Under the pieces are notes generated by a model that saw only the letters and a list, made by a program, of their open reading frames with translations, was not told the origin of the DNA and did no database searches. Below, piece by piece: positions 52,201 to 64,000 of a DNA stretch of 64,000 nucleotides. Made by a program: the position numbers and the translations under genes. The stretch comes from Serinus canaria (lineage: Eukaryota > Chordata > Aves > Passeriformes > Fringillidae): positions 17,707,649-17,771,648 of the forward strand of contig NC_066315.1 of the NCBI RefSeq assembly GCF_022539315.1, given 5' to 3'. Numbering within the stretch: position 1 is the first letter of the stretch; each line of letters starts with the position of its first letter.

Positions 52201-55200
52201 GAGGAGCACGAGGGCTTCCAGTGTGCCTCCACACCCAGGTCCACATGGCCACTGCTGCCAGAGTGACAGCACACACTTCTGGATGAAGAACAGAATTAGG
52301 AATGCCTTGAACACTGCACTATTTCTGATTGGAGCAGAAAAGAAATGCATCTAGACAAACACTCTCATTCTCCTCTGCTCAGCTAGGGTATCTAACTCTG
52401 CCTTGAAGGAGGTTTGGATTGCTGTACTATTGATATTTCAACAGAACCCTCGATTCTGAATTGTTGGTGGAGGTACCCTAAAGCTATCAGAAACATCTGA
52501 AAAGATAACAACATTATAGATTTGTGGATGGGCAAAATTACCTCTGTCTCTTAATCCAAGAGCCTGGATAATGAAATGCACAGCTGGTGTCTCTCAGAGG
52601 TACTCCAGCAGCTTAGACTGGTGCTTTGCAATACGAGCAGTAGCAGACCTGCTGTTGTTTTCTTTTCTTACTGAACATTTCACCCCTGCTGTATCAGCCA
52701 ATTATTATCTACTGAGTTCAAAGCTATTACACAATACCCACAGTCCCTCCCCCTTAAGAAAGAAGATAAAAAATACTATGCTTAAAATACAATTAAATTT
52801 CTAGATAATAACAAGATGTATGAAATCAAAACTTCATTTAAATGTTTTAACTTACTGAACTATTCTCCTCCTCCAGAAGAGTGTTCTGCACCAGTTATTA
52901 AGAACAAGAAGGGAATTTCCTCCTCCTCAGACTATTCTTGAAATAGATTGCAGTAAGTCTTCCTTTCCAACCCCAGCCTTCAACAGCAAAAGGAAGCAAC
53001 TCTCAATCTACCGGCAGGAACAACCTCACAAACTAAAAAAAACCCAACCAAACAACTCCCATCCCAAAATTTTGACGATCACTTTATTAAATGTCAACAA
53101 AGACATTTCAGAAGGAAGATCTCTAGGAGCTGTTTTAAAAGACTTCCTACTGCAGAAACCTAAATCACAGCATAATGCTTGCTTGTCTTGCCTTGCAAGT
53201 CCGGAAAGCTCTTTGTTAAGATCACTTGCAGTAAGGAAACAAGTTTTCACTCACTCTCTGTGTGTATTTTTGTAAGCCAGTCTTGTAAACAAACCAGTGA
53301 TAGTTTATGGATGCCAACAGAGGACAGATTGCCTTTGCCATGAATGTTAAATGAAAATTTTTACATCAGCCCCACACAGCCTTGCAAGATTTGGGAATTC
53401 ACTCCATATGGCAGGGTCAACAGTCAGAAGACAGACAATGACAAAAAGGTTCAGGTGGCAACAGACTCCTGACAACTTTATTGTCATTAATAGGCAAGGA
53501 AAAGGCAAAATATGTAGCAAGTGGCTGTATAAATGTGCACTGCACAGCATGGAACAATCTCATTTCAAGGTCTCAATTAAGTGGAAGCCAAATCAATAGC
53601 TGAAGCATATGCTAGACCCTGAGATCAGCCTTGGTACGGCAATGATGAAAGGTGGGCATCAGCTGAATTCAACAACTGAGAAAACAGAGGGTCCTTTGGT
53701 TTCAGGGTGTATTTGGGTTTGCTGGGTTTTCTTAAAGATAGTGTTCTCTGTCTCTTCTTCACTTCTTCAGCCTGGAACACCTCCCCTCCTCTCTTATAGG
53801 CAAAAGAAAAGGGCTTTGCACAACCTTGCTGAACTCCTTCTCGGAGGGAGTATCAGTATCTCTATCATTAAGGGATTTGGAAGGGAGATTGATGCTGCAG
53901 CCTCAGCATCTTAAGAAAGGTGGAAGGCCAGAATTGTCCCTATCCAGTCCATGCTTCACCCTGGGATCTGATATAAAATCTTGAAAATTCAGCTGTTCTG
54001 TGAGCACTTCAGCCGTCACAACCTTCAAGGACTCTTCTGTGGAAACTGTTTTGACAGAAAACATTCTCCACAAGATTTTTATGTAGCATTGGATTGGTAA
54101 TCACAGGTTTCTTCAATACAGCATACCACTCCTAGACTTAGCAATCCCTCACTCATATCCTTTTCTGACCTTGCTGCAGACTTGAAAAACAGAGCAACCA
54201 TGATCTAGCCTTTTAATACTAATATGTGAGGTGGAAGAACTGTAACAGCACAACAGAATCATCACCTTCCATAAAAAGCAAGAGACAAAGAAAGTCCTTC
54301 CTAAGGACATACCTTCCCCCATCCTTGATCAATTTTAGACAATCTGATCAATGATCAGGAAGCTGAGAGTGCTCTGGACTCCTCTGTGAAGGTTTTATTT
54401 GCTGTATCAGGAGCCCAGGCTGCTCATTTAGGGGTTGAAGTTCCATGACTAGAAGTCAGTCATCTTTGAAAATAACAGACTGAACTAGAAATCATCACCT
54501 CACTGTAACAAAATGGCTTTTCACAATAGAAAATCACAAATTATGGGCAGATGCTCCATCAGTGCAAAAGAATCATCACAAACTGAAAACAGAAACTTGG
54601 AAAAACAAAGCATGCAGGAAATCCAGATAGAAAGGCGTTGGGGTCAACGTGACAGAGGAAAAGAGCTGAAATTGAAGGATACTCTCTACTGGGAAAAGTC
54701 TGAAGAAATACAGGAAAAATATTTCCACAAGTTTTCTGGCAAAGGAATCCTCTATTAGGAAGCAGGGAAATAAAAATGCTCCTGGGATATATGCAGAGAG
54801 AGGTGTTTGATAGCTCATGGCTACCTGCCATCTGATTAGCAGTGAATGCTCCTGCCACAGAGGCAGGTATGAAAATGTGCTGATATACTGAAATTCTGTC
54901 CTGAGAAAGCATGTGACAATACTTTTAATTGACACTGGCAATACTTGCACCTCCCAAAATGTCTATCAAATTTGTTACAGATTTATTCAGTTGATGATTT
55001 TTGTTTCATATGAGAACAAGGAGTGCCGTCTCAGAGTAATTAGGTTGCCATACCAAAATCCGTGTTCATTTAAATAGCAGACTAAATGCAAACAGATGCT
55101 GTCTTGATTTCATATTTAAAGTCCAAGACAATGGTTCCCAAAGCAGGGTCCCAGAGTATGTATGGCCTATTTCAGGGCTCTGCAAAATTGAAATCTCATT

Positions 55201-56831
55201 TTACAGTGTCTAAAAAGCATTTTGGGGAATAAAGGGAATAAATTGCAGCTACCCTTCTTACACACATGAACTTTGTCTCTTTTTGGAAGAGAAATGGAAG
55301 GAGGATTGTAACAGGACCCAATAAGAGGCTGCAGCTATTTTGTGTAAAATTGCTATTTAGCAGTGAAGGAAGTTTTTATAATGTTTTTTACCATATCCTC
55401 ATTTTACTCGTCATGTTATCTCTGATTATGAAGTTACAGAAGGTAATACTTTCCTGTTAATACTTTTCTCTTTTTTAAATGAAAACCCATTCTGACTGTA
55501 GCCTCCTCTGTCAGAGTCACCCTGCACGCAGCCAAGGCGTAGGTGGGGAGAAGCAGCTGCTGCCAGGATCATACTCCACAGCTTAAACAGACACTCAGAA
55601 CTTTCATTCCAGCTCTTCCAAAAACTTGGTGTGTCCCTGTTTTGCCTTAATTCCCTTCCAGGAAGTAGGGGTGTAGCCCGTGACAACTTGCTATTGCAGG
55701 GCATGCCTGTTTTGCTGCTACAGAAGTATCCTTTGAAGGTTTATCTTTGCACTCCTCACGAGTAGTCCCTTAAATAACTCACTGTCACACATTTCATAAG
55801 TGTCCTCTGCAGTGGTAATGGGTCAGTATCACTGGGGACATTTGTTTCAATAAAAGCAGATAATGCTTTTATCTCAGCTACACCATTATTAAAATTAATA
55901 AACTAATTCTTGTAATTCTGGTTTTGACAATCCTTATGACACAGAGAGTAAAAACTGTATACAGATTTAATTCCATCCTCCAGACAAGCTGAGCCAGATC
56001 CAAGGGGGAGTCAAAAGATGCCCAGAAGTTAGAGGAGGGCAGAGGCTTTCCCATATCCAACACACAGCAATCCTACCACTTCTCCTCACACCTCCTTGCT
56101 TCTTGGAGCTCTGTCCTCTGCTCTCACAGCTGAGGTTTTCCCATCTCTATCAGCCTGATAACCAGCATCCAGGGCACCACCCTGCAAGAGAAAGCCAGGG
56201 ACAAAGCAGCACAGTCCAGGGTGACAAATACATGTGAACTTATGCTAGTTCTATGGTGACAGGACAGTATCTGGAGCACCTCTAGCTCTAGAGTAGATTG
56301 AGACCACAGGACAAGAACCCAGGTGGTGCTCAAATAGTGCTCAGGTAGCTCTCTTGGATTCATGACATTTCAAACAAATCCTGAGTGGTGCTGCTAGCTA
56401 TCACTATCTCACTGCCTCTGCTGGAGCATTTGGCATCCAAGAAGCAGGGAGTAGATCTGATGCTGAAGACATGAGCATCACTTGAGACTCAGCTGAACAA
56501 AAGCTGCTGAATGCCAGTAAAAAACAGTCACTCCTGTGGCCTTAAAAAGAGGTTTCTGAGATTACAAGCTTTTTAGAGTCATTTAACTTAAATTCTTATT
56601 CTGATCTGGCTGCATTCCCACAAAGACAAATTACAACAATTATTAAATTGGTATAAAAAAGCTACACAGCACTTGGAGTACTTTTGTCAAACTAACCAAG
56701 TAAAAACTTGTAATTTAGGAACCCACTAAAACAGAACAAAGAGAGCTCCACCAATGGGTTCAAAAGTAAGCAAAATCCAAGCAAACAAAGAAAAACAAAA
56801 CATCAGAGAGACAGAAGGCTGGGAAGCTGCT

Positions 56832-57908
56832 TGTATTTGGTTTGCTAGGGAAGGTTTTGGTAGTGGGGAAACAGGGGGCTAAAGGGCTGTCTTCCATGGG
56901 AAGCTGCCACAAGCTTTCCCTGTGTCTGACAGAGCCAATTCCAGCTGGCTCTGGGATGGACCCACTCCTGGCCAAGGCTGAGCCCATCAGCCATGGTGGC
57001 TGTGCCTCTTGGATAATGTATTTAAGAAGGGGAAGGAAGTTATTGCACAGAAGCAATTGAGGCCAGAGAAGAGAGGAGTGAGACTATGTGAGACAATCAA
57101 CTCTGAAGACACCAGTAAAGAAGAAGAGGAAGGAGGTGCTCCAAGAGCCAGAGCAGAGATTCCCCTGCAGCCCATGGTGAAGAAAGTGGAGAGGCAGGTT
57201 GTGTCCCTACAGCCCACAAGGTCAGTGGGGAACAGAGGTCCACTGCAGCTAGTGGAGAACCCCACAATGGAGCAGGTGGATGCCTGAAGGCAGCTGTAGC
57301 CCCTGAGAAGCCTGTGCTGGAGCAGGCTCCGGCAGGACCTGGGGAGCCATGGAGGGAGGAGCCGGCTCTGGCGCAGGTTTGCTGGCAGGACTTGGGACCC
57401 TGCGGGGGACCCACGCTGGAGAGGAGCTGAAGGACTGCAGCCTGTGGGAAAGACTCATGTCAGCTTGGTGCAGGACTGTCTCTGCTGGGAGGGAGCCCAC
57501 GCTGGAGCAGGGGAAGAGTGTGAGGAGTCCTCCCCCTGAGGAGGAAGCAGCAGCAGAAACAATGTGTGATGAACTGACTGTTACCCCATTCCCAATCTCA
57601 CTGCACTGCTGGCAGTGGGGGATAGAGAATCAGGAGAAAAGATAAGCTTGGGAAGAGGGAAGGGTTGTGCTTTAACTCCTCATTATCCTACTCTGATTTT
57701 TTTTGTTTTATTTTTGCAATAAATTAGACTAATTTCCCCAAGCAGAGTCTGTTCTGTCTGGGATGGTACCTGGTGAGTGATATCTCCTGGTCCTTGTCTC
57801 AACCCACAAGCATTTCATTACATTTTCTCTCCCCTGCCCAGCTGAGGAGGGAAGTGATAGAGCAGTTTTGATGGGCTCCTGGCATTTAGCCAGGGTTGAC
57901 CCACCACA
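56832..57908 (+). mobile_element. Solo LTR of an endogenous retrovirus (1077 bp)
   Basis: The element starts TGTATTTGGTTTGC and ends CAACCC-like into CCACCACA, giving TG...CA termini. The same 5 bases, CTGCT, lie immediately outside both ends (56827-56831 and 57909-57913), a perfect target-site duplication typical of ERVL-class insertions. Inside are a TATA-like GTATTTAAG near 57018, repeated Gly/Glu-rich units of the kind CCACGCTGGAG (57290-57520) and a polyadenylation signal AATAAA at 57718-57723. I recognise this LTR from songbird genomes. No internal retroviral gene flanks it, so it is a solo LTR left by recombination. Several open frames of 80-105 codons across it are repeat artefacts. 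The TSD is intact, suggesting a fairly recent insertion. Confidence 0.87.
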
Positions 57909-58164
57909 CTGCTTCATTAAAAAACAGTAAAATGAAAATTCATTACAGTGAAAAAGAAAAGCATTAATCTAAATATACAAGACTAATAGGAGAATATTTC
58001 TGGAATATTATAAGCTAATACACCTTTTTTAAATTAAGCATCATTGACTGGCAAAAGCTGAAAATTAGTAGTAAACATATGACCCAAAAATGCAAATTAC
58101 AAATAAAGAAGTGGTTACTGAAACTTCCAAAAAATATACATGCATTGCCTGAATTAGAATAGAA

Positions 58165-58240
58165 ATTATAGAATCATAGAATGGTTTGGTTTGGAAGGGA
58201 CCTTTAAAGATCCTCTAGTCTAGCCCCAAGAGCAGAATGG
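58165..58240 (-). mobile_element. Short CR1 LINE 3' terminus
   Basis: TATAGAATCATAGAATGG followed by TTTGGTTTGGAAGGGACC and AAAGATCCTCTAGTCTAGCC is the classic avian CR1 3' end in antisense, including the terminal octamer repeat. It is truncated after about 75 bases. It is far better preserved than the L3-like copies, so it is a younger insertion. Confidence 0.9.
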
Positions 58241-59862
58241 ACAAAAAAATGGACCTTTGAAAGACAGTGAAATGCAAGATAGGTGAACCTCTGAAAAGAT
58301 CATAGTAAGGGCAGAGAGTGGTGGATTTTGATGCACAGAACTGCAACATCCTAAAGGTGAACAGTGGAGAAGAGGAAGAAGGTGTCACTGTAATTAAATT
58401 AATATAACCTCAGCTGTGCTATCTCTGAGATAGATTAGAATCAGGATTCCTATTGTAAATTAATGTCTCAAGAGAGGGCATGGGGGCAGTAGAGGAAAAA
58501 GGTGCCATTCCTAAAATAAAGGGCTATTCTGGAATCAATCCATGTTGGTCAGAGAGAAAAGACAGCCAGGTGAAGCCATCTGATTTGGAAGGATATGTGC
58601 ATGACTCAGAGGAGACACACACAGCTCTGGGGACTTTTCAAACATGAGGGACAAACTGAATGCACAGAACACCAGGCTATCCTGCTTACCCAGCTGCACA
58701 AGCAAATCTGGGCTGATTTGTTATTGTTACATGAAAATTTGCTGTGCTGTTACACACATGCTAAGAGTGTTGCAAACATTTAGTGCTTGAAGCCATGGAT
58801 TTACCTCATGCGTGCACTGAAATACAACAGGAAAGTGCATGGCTCCATTTATGCTGTCTTCTTTTGCCTTTCCTAAAAAACTGAGAAAAAAATATTGCTC
58901 TTAACAGAAATACATTGTCAGAGTTTGGAAGCAGATCTCAGAGAAAGCAACTCACCTCTTCAAGGGAGCAAAAACCAACTAGTGAGAAGCAAAGGAAGAA
59001 GCAGCCACAAACACCTAAAAATAGAAAGTCCAGTAGGAAGTTCCCCTACAGAGATTTAATCTGCTATTGTACTCAGATCCTGGCATTAGGAGTTAAAATC
59101 GACAAGAAGCTATCATCTTTAATACATCATCTCCTTCCTACTGTTCTTTAAAGCAAAGAAGCTGATTAAACATCCTGCCACACTCTGGTAACCTTAACAG
59201 CACATTTCTCCATCTTGCTCTGAAAAAGGTCAGTCACATGTTAAATTGCTCTTCTTTGTGTGAATTTACACTCTGCACAGGACTAAGTCAATAAGGGCTG
59301 TACTTCTGATCTTTTCAACAAACCAAGCACTAAAAAGTAGGACATTGCATCTTATTTCAGAGAGATGGTAAAAATTCAAGTATTTCTTGCTCTTTTAAAA
59401 AGTTTGACTTCTACAATTGCTTACTGAAGATCCAGATTAACTAGTGTGGTATATTTTACTAGACTATGAATATCTGCCAAAGCACTAAAAAAGCAAACAG
59501 CTTTACCTTCATTTTCTAAAGCAGTAATGATCTTAAAGGTTAGAACTTTATTGTTCCCTAAAATGTAAGTATAAAATGCAGAAGAACGTTTTAAGGCTTT
59601 TAATGAAAAGAATAAAACAAAAAATATAAATGTGAAATTATTAGATATTAGCATATATTAGCATTCATTTTATTTAAGAAGTAGTATCAATCCATACACA
59701 CTTCTCTAAACAGTTGAACTACTGACTAAAAAGAGATAATTTCTATACAACTGCCAAAATCCCATTTGTCAAAAAATGTAATTATTCTAGGGAATACAGC
59801 AGTGGGATCTGGGAAGAACAATTTTTGAGGTTCTTGCTGTTGCCTGACAATTCTTTACCAAC

Positions 59863-59898
59863 TTTTCCTACCAACTTCTGTTGAAGTTGGTAGGAAAA
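59863..59898. repeat. Perfect 16-bp hairpin with 4-base loop
   Basis: TTTTCCTACCAACTTC (59863-59878), loop TGTT, then GAAGTTGGTAGGAAAA (59883-59898), an exact reverse complement. The stem does not extend past 16 pairs, which is shorter than a typical microRNA precursor. It may be a snap-back duplication or a site of template switching. Confidence 0.92.
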
Positions 59899-61659
59899 CA
59901 TGTTTGTTTTTTAAAGGCACAAGGTTGAAGGTTCTGCTGGATGATACTTTTCACATGAGACACTAAGGCATAAGCTCCAAAGCATACTTATAATCACTTT
60001 CCTCTCACCCACATAAAAATAAAAACATGTGGCTTCTCTAGATTGTCATGGCAGCACAAAGGGTCAAAAAAACAGGGGGAATTTTGACCCAAAATTCCTG
60101 TGAGAGGACTTTCCCAAACATTTTCCTACAAAGAGAAACAGGCTGGCTATTACATTTCCACCCTTTCAGTACAGGAGGTGTTTCAAGTTGTAGAGGTCAT
60201 TGTTCTTTGCACAGCAGAAATGCTACAATTCTGGCTAGGGAAAGGAATGATGGACCCAAGAGCTTTCTAATATGTACAGTAAGTATGAAAATGAAGGTGA
60301 TTTTTGCAAATCTGTGAGTGTGATTCAACACCACCACTGCCCTTTGGGACAACAAGGGAATTGGACTGGACAGAGGAATTCTCCTTCCACTTGTGGGCTC
60401 CCAAAAAAAGCAAGTTGCCAGAAGGTCAGAGCAGCACTTATGGGCTAGGGAGCTCCAGCAGCCGCTGGCACCCTCTCTCCCTGTTAGCCCAGAAGGGCTG
60501 CCCTGTGCCCAGCCCAGGGGCTGCCAGGCACACTCTGCTCTCTGCACAGCCAGGGGGTGTTCCACAGATGAAGCTCTGGCATATTGTGCAGTACTGCTGG
60601 GTCACCAAATAGAACCTGCAGAGTAACTGTGGTTAGCAGACATCCACACTCTGGGTTTTACAGGATCTGTCAAATGAAGATGAAAGGCAGTACTGACCTT
60701 CACCTCAACTCCCTTGGTTTTTTGTACTTCAAGTACAGCAATCTGGATGAGTAAATGGATACACTCCATGTCACCCTGGAGTACATCAGCTGTGCTCTCA
60801 CCTGCATCTAGAATGTAACCAAAACTTTAAACTCCACTCCCCTTTCCCTTCTCTGTGGGCTTTAAAGCAGTAAAAGGTACCATGCTTTGGTACCACTGTT
60901 AGTTTGTCCCCTTGGCATCAGTGACAGTAAAAAAAGGACAGGCAATTATTTACGGCTATCCGCTGTTAATAGTGCACACAGAACTCCTGACTGCAGAGGA
61001 AGCATGAACCCCTTCCTCACAGGATAAAAAGACAATATATCACAATCTGAATACACAATGCACTCATTGCTCTTAGTATTTGCACCTGGTAACCTTTGAA
61101 TCTAATAATATAACCTTAATATTCTATAATACGGGGCTAATAGAGAATTTCTTTAATATGCAAACAAAATAAACCAATTCTGTCATGTGAAACAACTGTT
61201 CAAGATACCTCTGGAGCATCAAATTTTTTATTGTTTCTCAAAAAGATGCACAGAACCACAGAACTTCTGTTGTTCTCCTGGCTATACCCTCACACAGCCC
61301 AGAGACAATGGGCCCTCATGCACTCAGCAAAAGAGGTGACAGCACCTCTGGAAACTCCCTCACAGAATGACAAGAGAGAGGGTCTACAAGAGCCTACCAG
61401 TTAGGAAATTAAGCAAACCAAATGCGTCAGAGAGGAGCAAATGAAAGGTGGCTTTCTTGCAGCCACAGTTGCTGGGAAGGCAAGGACCACTTGCACAAGA
61501 AGGACCAACCTACCCCACACAGCTCCCACCAGGACCATGAGGTTTTTCTGCAATGGAGGAGTTTCAACATGTAAAAGAAATTAGATTTATTTGATTTTAA
61601 TTCTGGGCTCCTAAGACATAAGCCATAGCTTAATGAATTTTAACTTGTTATGAGGTGAC

Positions 61660-61733
<74 letters not shown>

Positions 61734-61768
61734 GTGTATATATATATATATATATGTGTGTATATATA
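61660..61768. repeat. TA/TG compound microsatellite
   Basis: About 110 bases of alternating purine-pyrimidine dinucleotides: TA repeats, an uninterrupted TG run (about 61673-61703), TA repeats again, then mixed TATG. The open frames rich in Ile and Tyr on both strands here are repeat translations, not genes. Likely polymorphic in length. Confidence 0.97.
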
Positions 61769-62216
61769 AGAAGACATCCCTTCTACCCTCAGCAGCTCAC
61801 TTCCAGTCCCTGTCCCCACAAACCTCTCCACAGCCACACACTGAACCATGACAGCTCAGGGAAGTGACCCTACTGAAACTAACCTTAAAAAAAAAAAATC
61901 TCCTCTTTTCTTTCTCTGGGTTAGAGGTTTCACTGCAAAGCATAACTCACACTGAGACTCTATTAGAAAGGAGGAAATGATTAATTGTATATTGGGTTAA
62001 TTACTAAAAGAGTGACTTGGTAAACATATTATTCCATCTACTCTATTGGAAAGCTAACCACAATTTCCCCCACCAATTCCAGTAACAATCTGAATACCTT
62101 TTTATGCTTTAAGTTAATTTAAATTTTCTTTGATACTTCACCTCTCAGGGACACTTAGTGGGTGTGCTGAACATGAGGCACAGAAGATAATTACTTTGCT
62201 CTACTTGGCAGAGGTA

Positions 62217-62307
62217 GCCTACAGGTATGCTGGTCTCACTACATCCAATCTCATCTAGTCTTGAAAGCAAAGAGGTCCTGAAAATGTTCAAGTTGGACTG
62301 AGAGCTC
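62217..62307 (+). pseudogene. 5S rRNA-derived sequence (pseudogene or 5S-type SINE head)
   Basis: GCCTACAGGTATGC, then CATCCAATCTCATCTAGTCT, TGAAAGCAAAGAGGTCCTG and AGTTGGACTGAGAG follow the order of vertebrate 5S rRNA (GCCTACGGCC ... GATCTCGTCTGATCT ... GAAGCTAAGCAGGGT ... CTTGGATGGGAGAC). Many substitutions and a deletion before the TTGGA block break the internal promoter, so a functional 5S gene is excluded. It may be the head of a 5S-derived SINE such as the AmnSINE1 type; the downstream 150 bases are not clearly recognisable to me. Confidence 0.66.
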
Positions 62308-64000
62308 TAAACCCCCCCAAAAAAGTGCAGCCACTTTTGGTGCAACACATGGCAGCAATCCTGTGTAAGCAACATGTACAATAATTGTTCAGAGGAAGAA
62401 TGAAGATCTCTGCTTGAAACTGAAGAGAGATTTTTCCCACAAAAGTATGCAGCACATCATTACCCAAAGTGGAACAAAGGCAGGGCATCAGTATTCAAGT
62501 GTTATGGGAACTTTAACAGGGAAGGGTCAGGGATTTGATGTGATGTCCAAGTGAAATGCCAGTTACAGTTTGCACAGTGCCATCAGACAGACAATACAGT
62601 TTTGCTGAGAAACTATTAATTTAATATTATGGAAGCAAAATATTAAGCTATGAGGTTCCATTATACTCAGAGCCTTTGACCCTGGTTTATCCTGGAGTTC
62701 AAGCCCTGATAATCTATGTGCTTGAAGCTTCTTGGTGGATAATGGAAAATTCTGCTCCATTTCCTCTGGGACTTCATGCTCATTAGTCACAGCATACCAA
62801 TTAAAAGCTTTGTTAGAAAACCAGAGGAATGTGACACAGCACATGTACAAACCAGGAAGCTTCATTCACATATAACATGGATGAATGGCTCTGTATGGAA
62901 AGCCAAGCACTGCATTAGCAGGTCGTGTGCATCAGCCTGCAAGATCAACAAAAGACATGCAAAAATTTTTAAGTCAGCACTCTCACTAAGCAACGAATTT
63001 TCATTTTGAACAATGGGAGTTACAGTATTTTTCACAGCCCACACCTTCTATCTAACCAAAGGTAAAATATTTTAAAAGTTGAGTTTTCTTACTTTGCTAA
63101 TTTGGCAATTATCTAGCAGGAAATCACTAAACATCATCAGCTACCAACCAGATTCTTTTGCTAACCCTCAGAGGTGAAGCTAGGGTTAGTGCCCTGGCAA
63201 GCTACTTATGACTAGAATAACAACCATTTTCAAAAGGGATTATTGCCACTGTGAACCACTGTCAAGTATCTGTAACAGCAATTCTCAATTAAGGAAAGAA
63301 TAGGACTCAGCGTCTGTGCTCTGATCATGCAGCTCATAACTGACTCTGCCTCAGTCAAAACAAAAGTGGGATTTAACATGCAGATTGATTTTTGCAACAG
63401 TTTGTGTTACCATCCCATGCTCAATCATTTATTACAGAATTTAAAAAATAACAGTCAGCCATAGGGGTAAAAACTTCAATTTGCTACATTTTATTAACCT
63501 TTTCAGGCTATTTAACCATTTAACCATTTAACCTTTAAGGCTATTCCAGCATTTCCCCCACAGGGAACGAGCTGCTCCCAGGAGGTTTTAGGGTTAACAT
63601 CCTCCACTGACAGCATGCTATAAACCCAGAAGAGGCAATAGCTCTACCTTTCAACTTCTATTTTTATTTCTACATTTCAAATGCAGAATAATAGAGATGT
63701 TTAGCATATTTCTTATATTATAGACAGAATACTTGGTAAAATATTCCATCTGTGACAGAGATGATCACATTAGAGTTTATTCCTCCTCCAGCACACTGGG
63801 AACATCGCTTTTTTTCCTGCCTTTTTTCTTACCAGCACACCCTTTATCCTTGGGGATGGTAACTCACCAGATGGGGCCAAAAGCCAAGGTAGTGACCACA
63901 CTCCCAGCACCTCTGCAGCTCCCACTTTGCCCTGGGGGTCTGGGTCCTGACAAGGGACAGGGACAGCTCTTGCCCCATCTGACAGTGCCAGGAGGTGGCC

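Larger units (their letters stand above)
33831..64000. other. DNA upstream of the KIAA1217 exon 1 start (intergenic or intron of longer isoforms)
   Basis: About 30 kb without any coding exon I can support. In human, KIAA1217 has additional transcripts that start much further upstream, so this DNA may be intronic for those; nothing in the sequence decides this. It holds the LINE remnants, solo LTR, microsatellite, hairpin and 5S-derived element listed separately. Stretches where I can name nothing are 33831-36480, 37800-40270, 40425-44220, 44885-49130, 49230-56830, 57910-58160, 58245-59860, 59900-61655, 61770-62215 and 62310-64000. Some of these contain mildly GC-rich patches (47500-47750, 50000-50450, 52030-52260, 60340-60620 and the last 150 bases) without enough CpG or coding signal to call. 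Confidence 0.6.

Noticed and set aside
57009..57645. Glu/Gly-rich frames on both strands at 57 kb
   Set aside because: They lie wholly within the solo LTR and reflect its internal repeats, not a gene.
61640..61867. Ile/Tyr/Val/Cys-repeat frames on both strands
   Set aside because: Translations of the TA/TG microsatellite.
1..64000. Search for tRNA genes, CRISPR-like arrays, prokaryotic operons or viral genes
   Set aside because: No tRNA B-box with cloverleaf, no regularly spaced repeats, no ribosome-binding sites with tandem coding frames and no retroviral internal genes were found; the window is ordinary bird intronic and flanking DNA around one gene.

Overview
This window is nuclear DNA from a vertebrate, almost certainly a bird and probably a songbird. 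The evidence is spliced exons, isolated CpG islands in AT-rich DNA, several CR1-type LINE tails and a solo LTR of a family I recognise from songbird genomes. It holds no operons, compact coding or prokaryotic system.

One gene can be supported: KIAA1217 (sickle tail, SKT), on the minus strand. Two coding exons are visible. Exon 1 (33513 down to 33444) is a 70-base exon inside a CpG island; it encodes a start beginning MEENESQK plus one base of a split codon and ends at a GTAAGT donor. Exon 2 (28435 down to 28149) is 287 bases with a clean acceptor and a GTAAGG donor, and carries the conserved block around MDRKREAFLEHLKQKYP. Exon 1 ends in phase 1, exon 2 completes that codon, and exon 2 ends in phase 0. 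The joined N-terminus is about 119 residues and follows the human protein as I remember it.

Layout, left to right: 1-28148 is the start of intron 2 (the next exon is not seen). It contains a CR1 tail (about 9314-9740), a possible CR1 fragment (11638-11710), a second CpG island near 17.1-17.3 kb and two motif-rich candidate regulatory stretches (18.4 and 23.9 kb). Exon 2 lies at 28149-28435 and intron 1 at 28436-33443. Exon 1 and its CpG-island promoter lie at 33444-33830. From 33831 to 64000 is DNA upstream of this start, either intergenic or intronic to longer isoforms. It holds three old CR1/L3-like LINE remnants, a 1077-base solo LTR with a 5-base target duplication, a young CR1 tail, a TA/TG microsatellite and a 5S rRNA-derived sequence.

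Nearly all other open frames are short, have no homology I recognise and are treated as chance. The points most worth checking are the cryptic first exon and its AUG-free leader, the intragenic CpG island at 17.1 kb, the perfect hairpin at 59863-59898 and the 5S-derived insertion.
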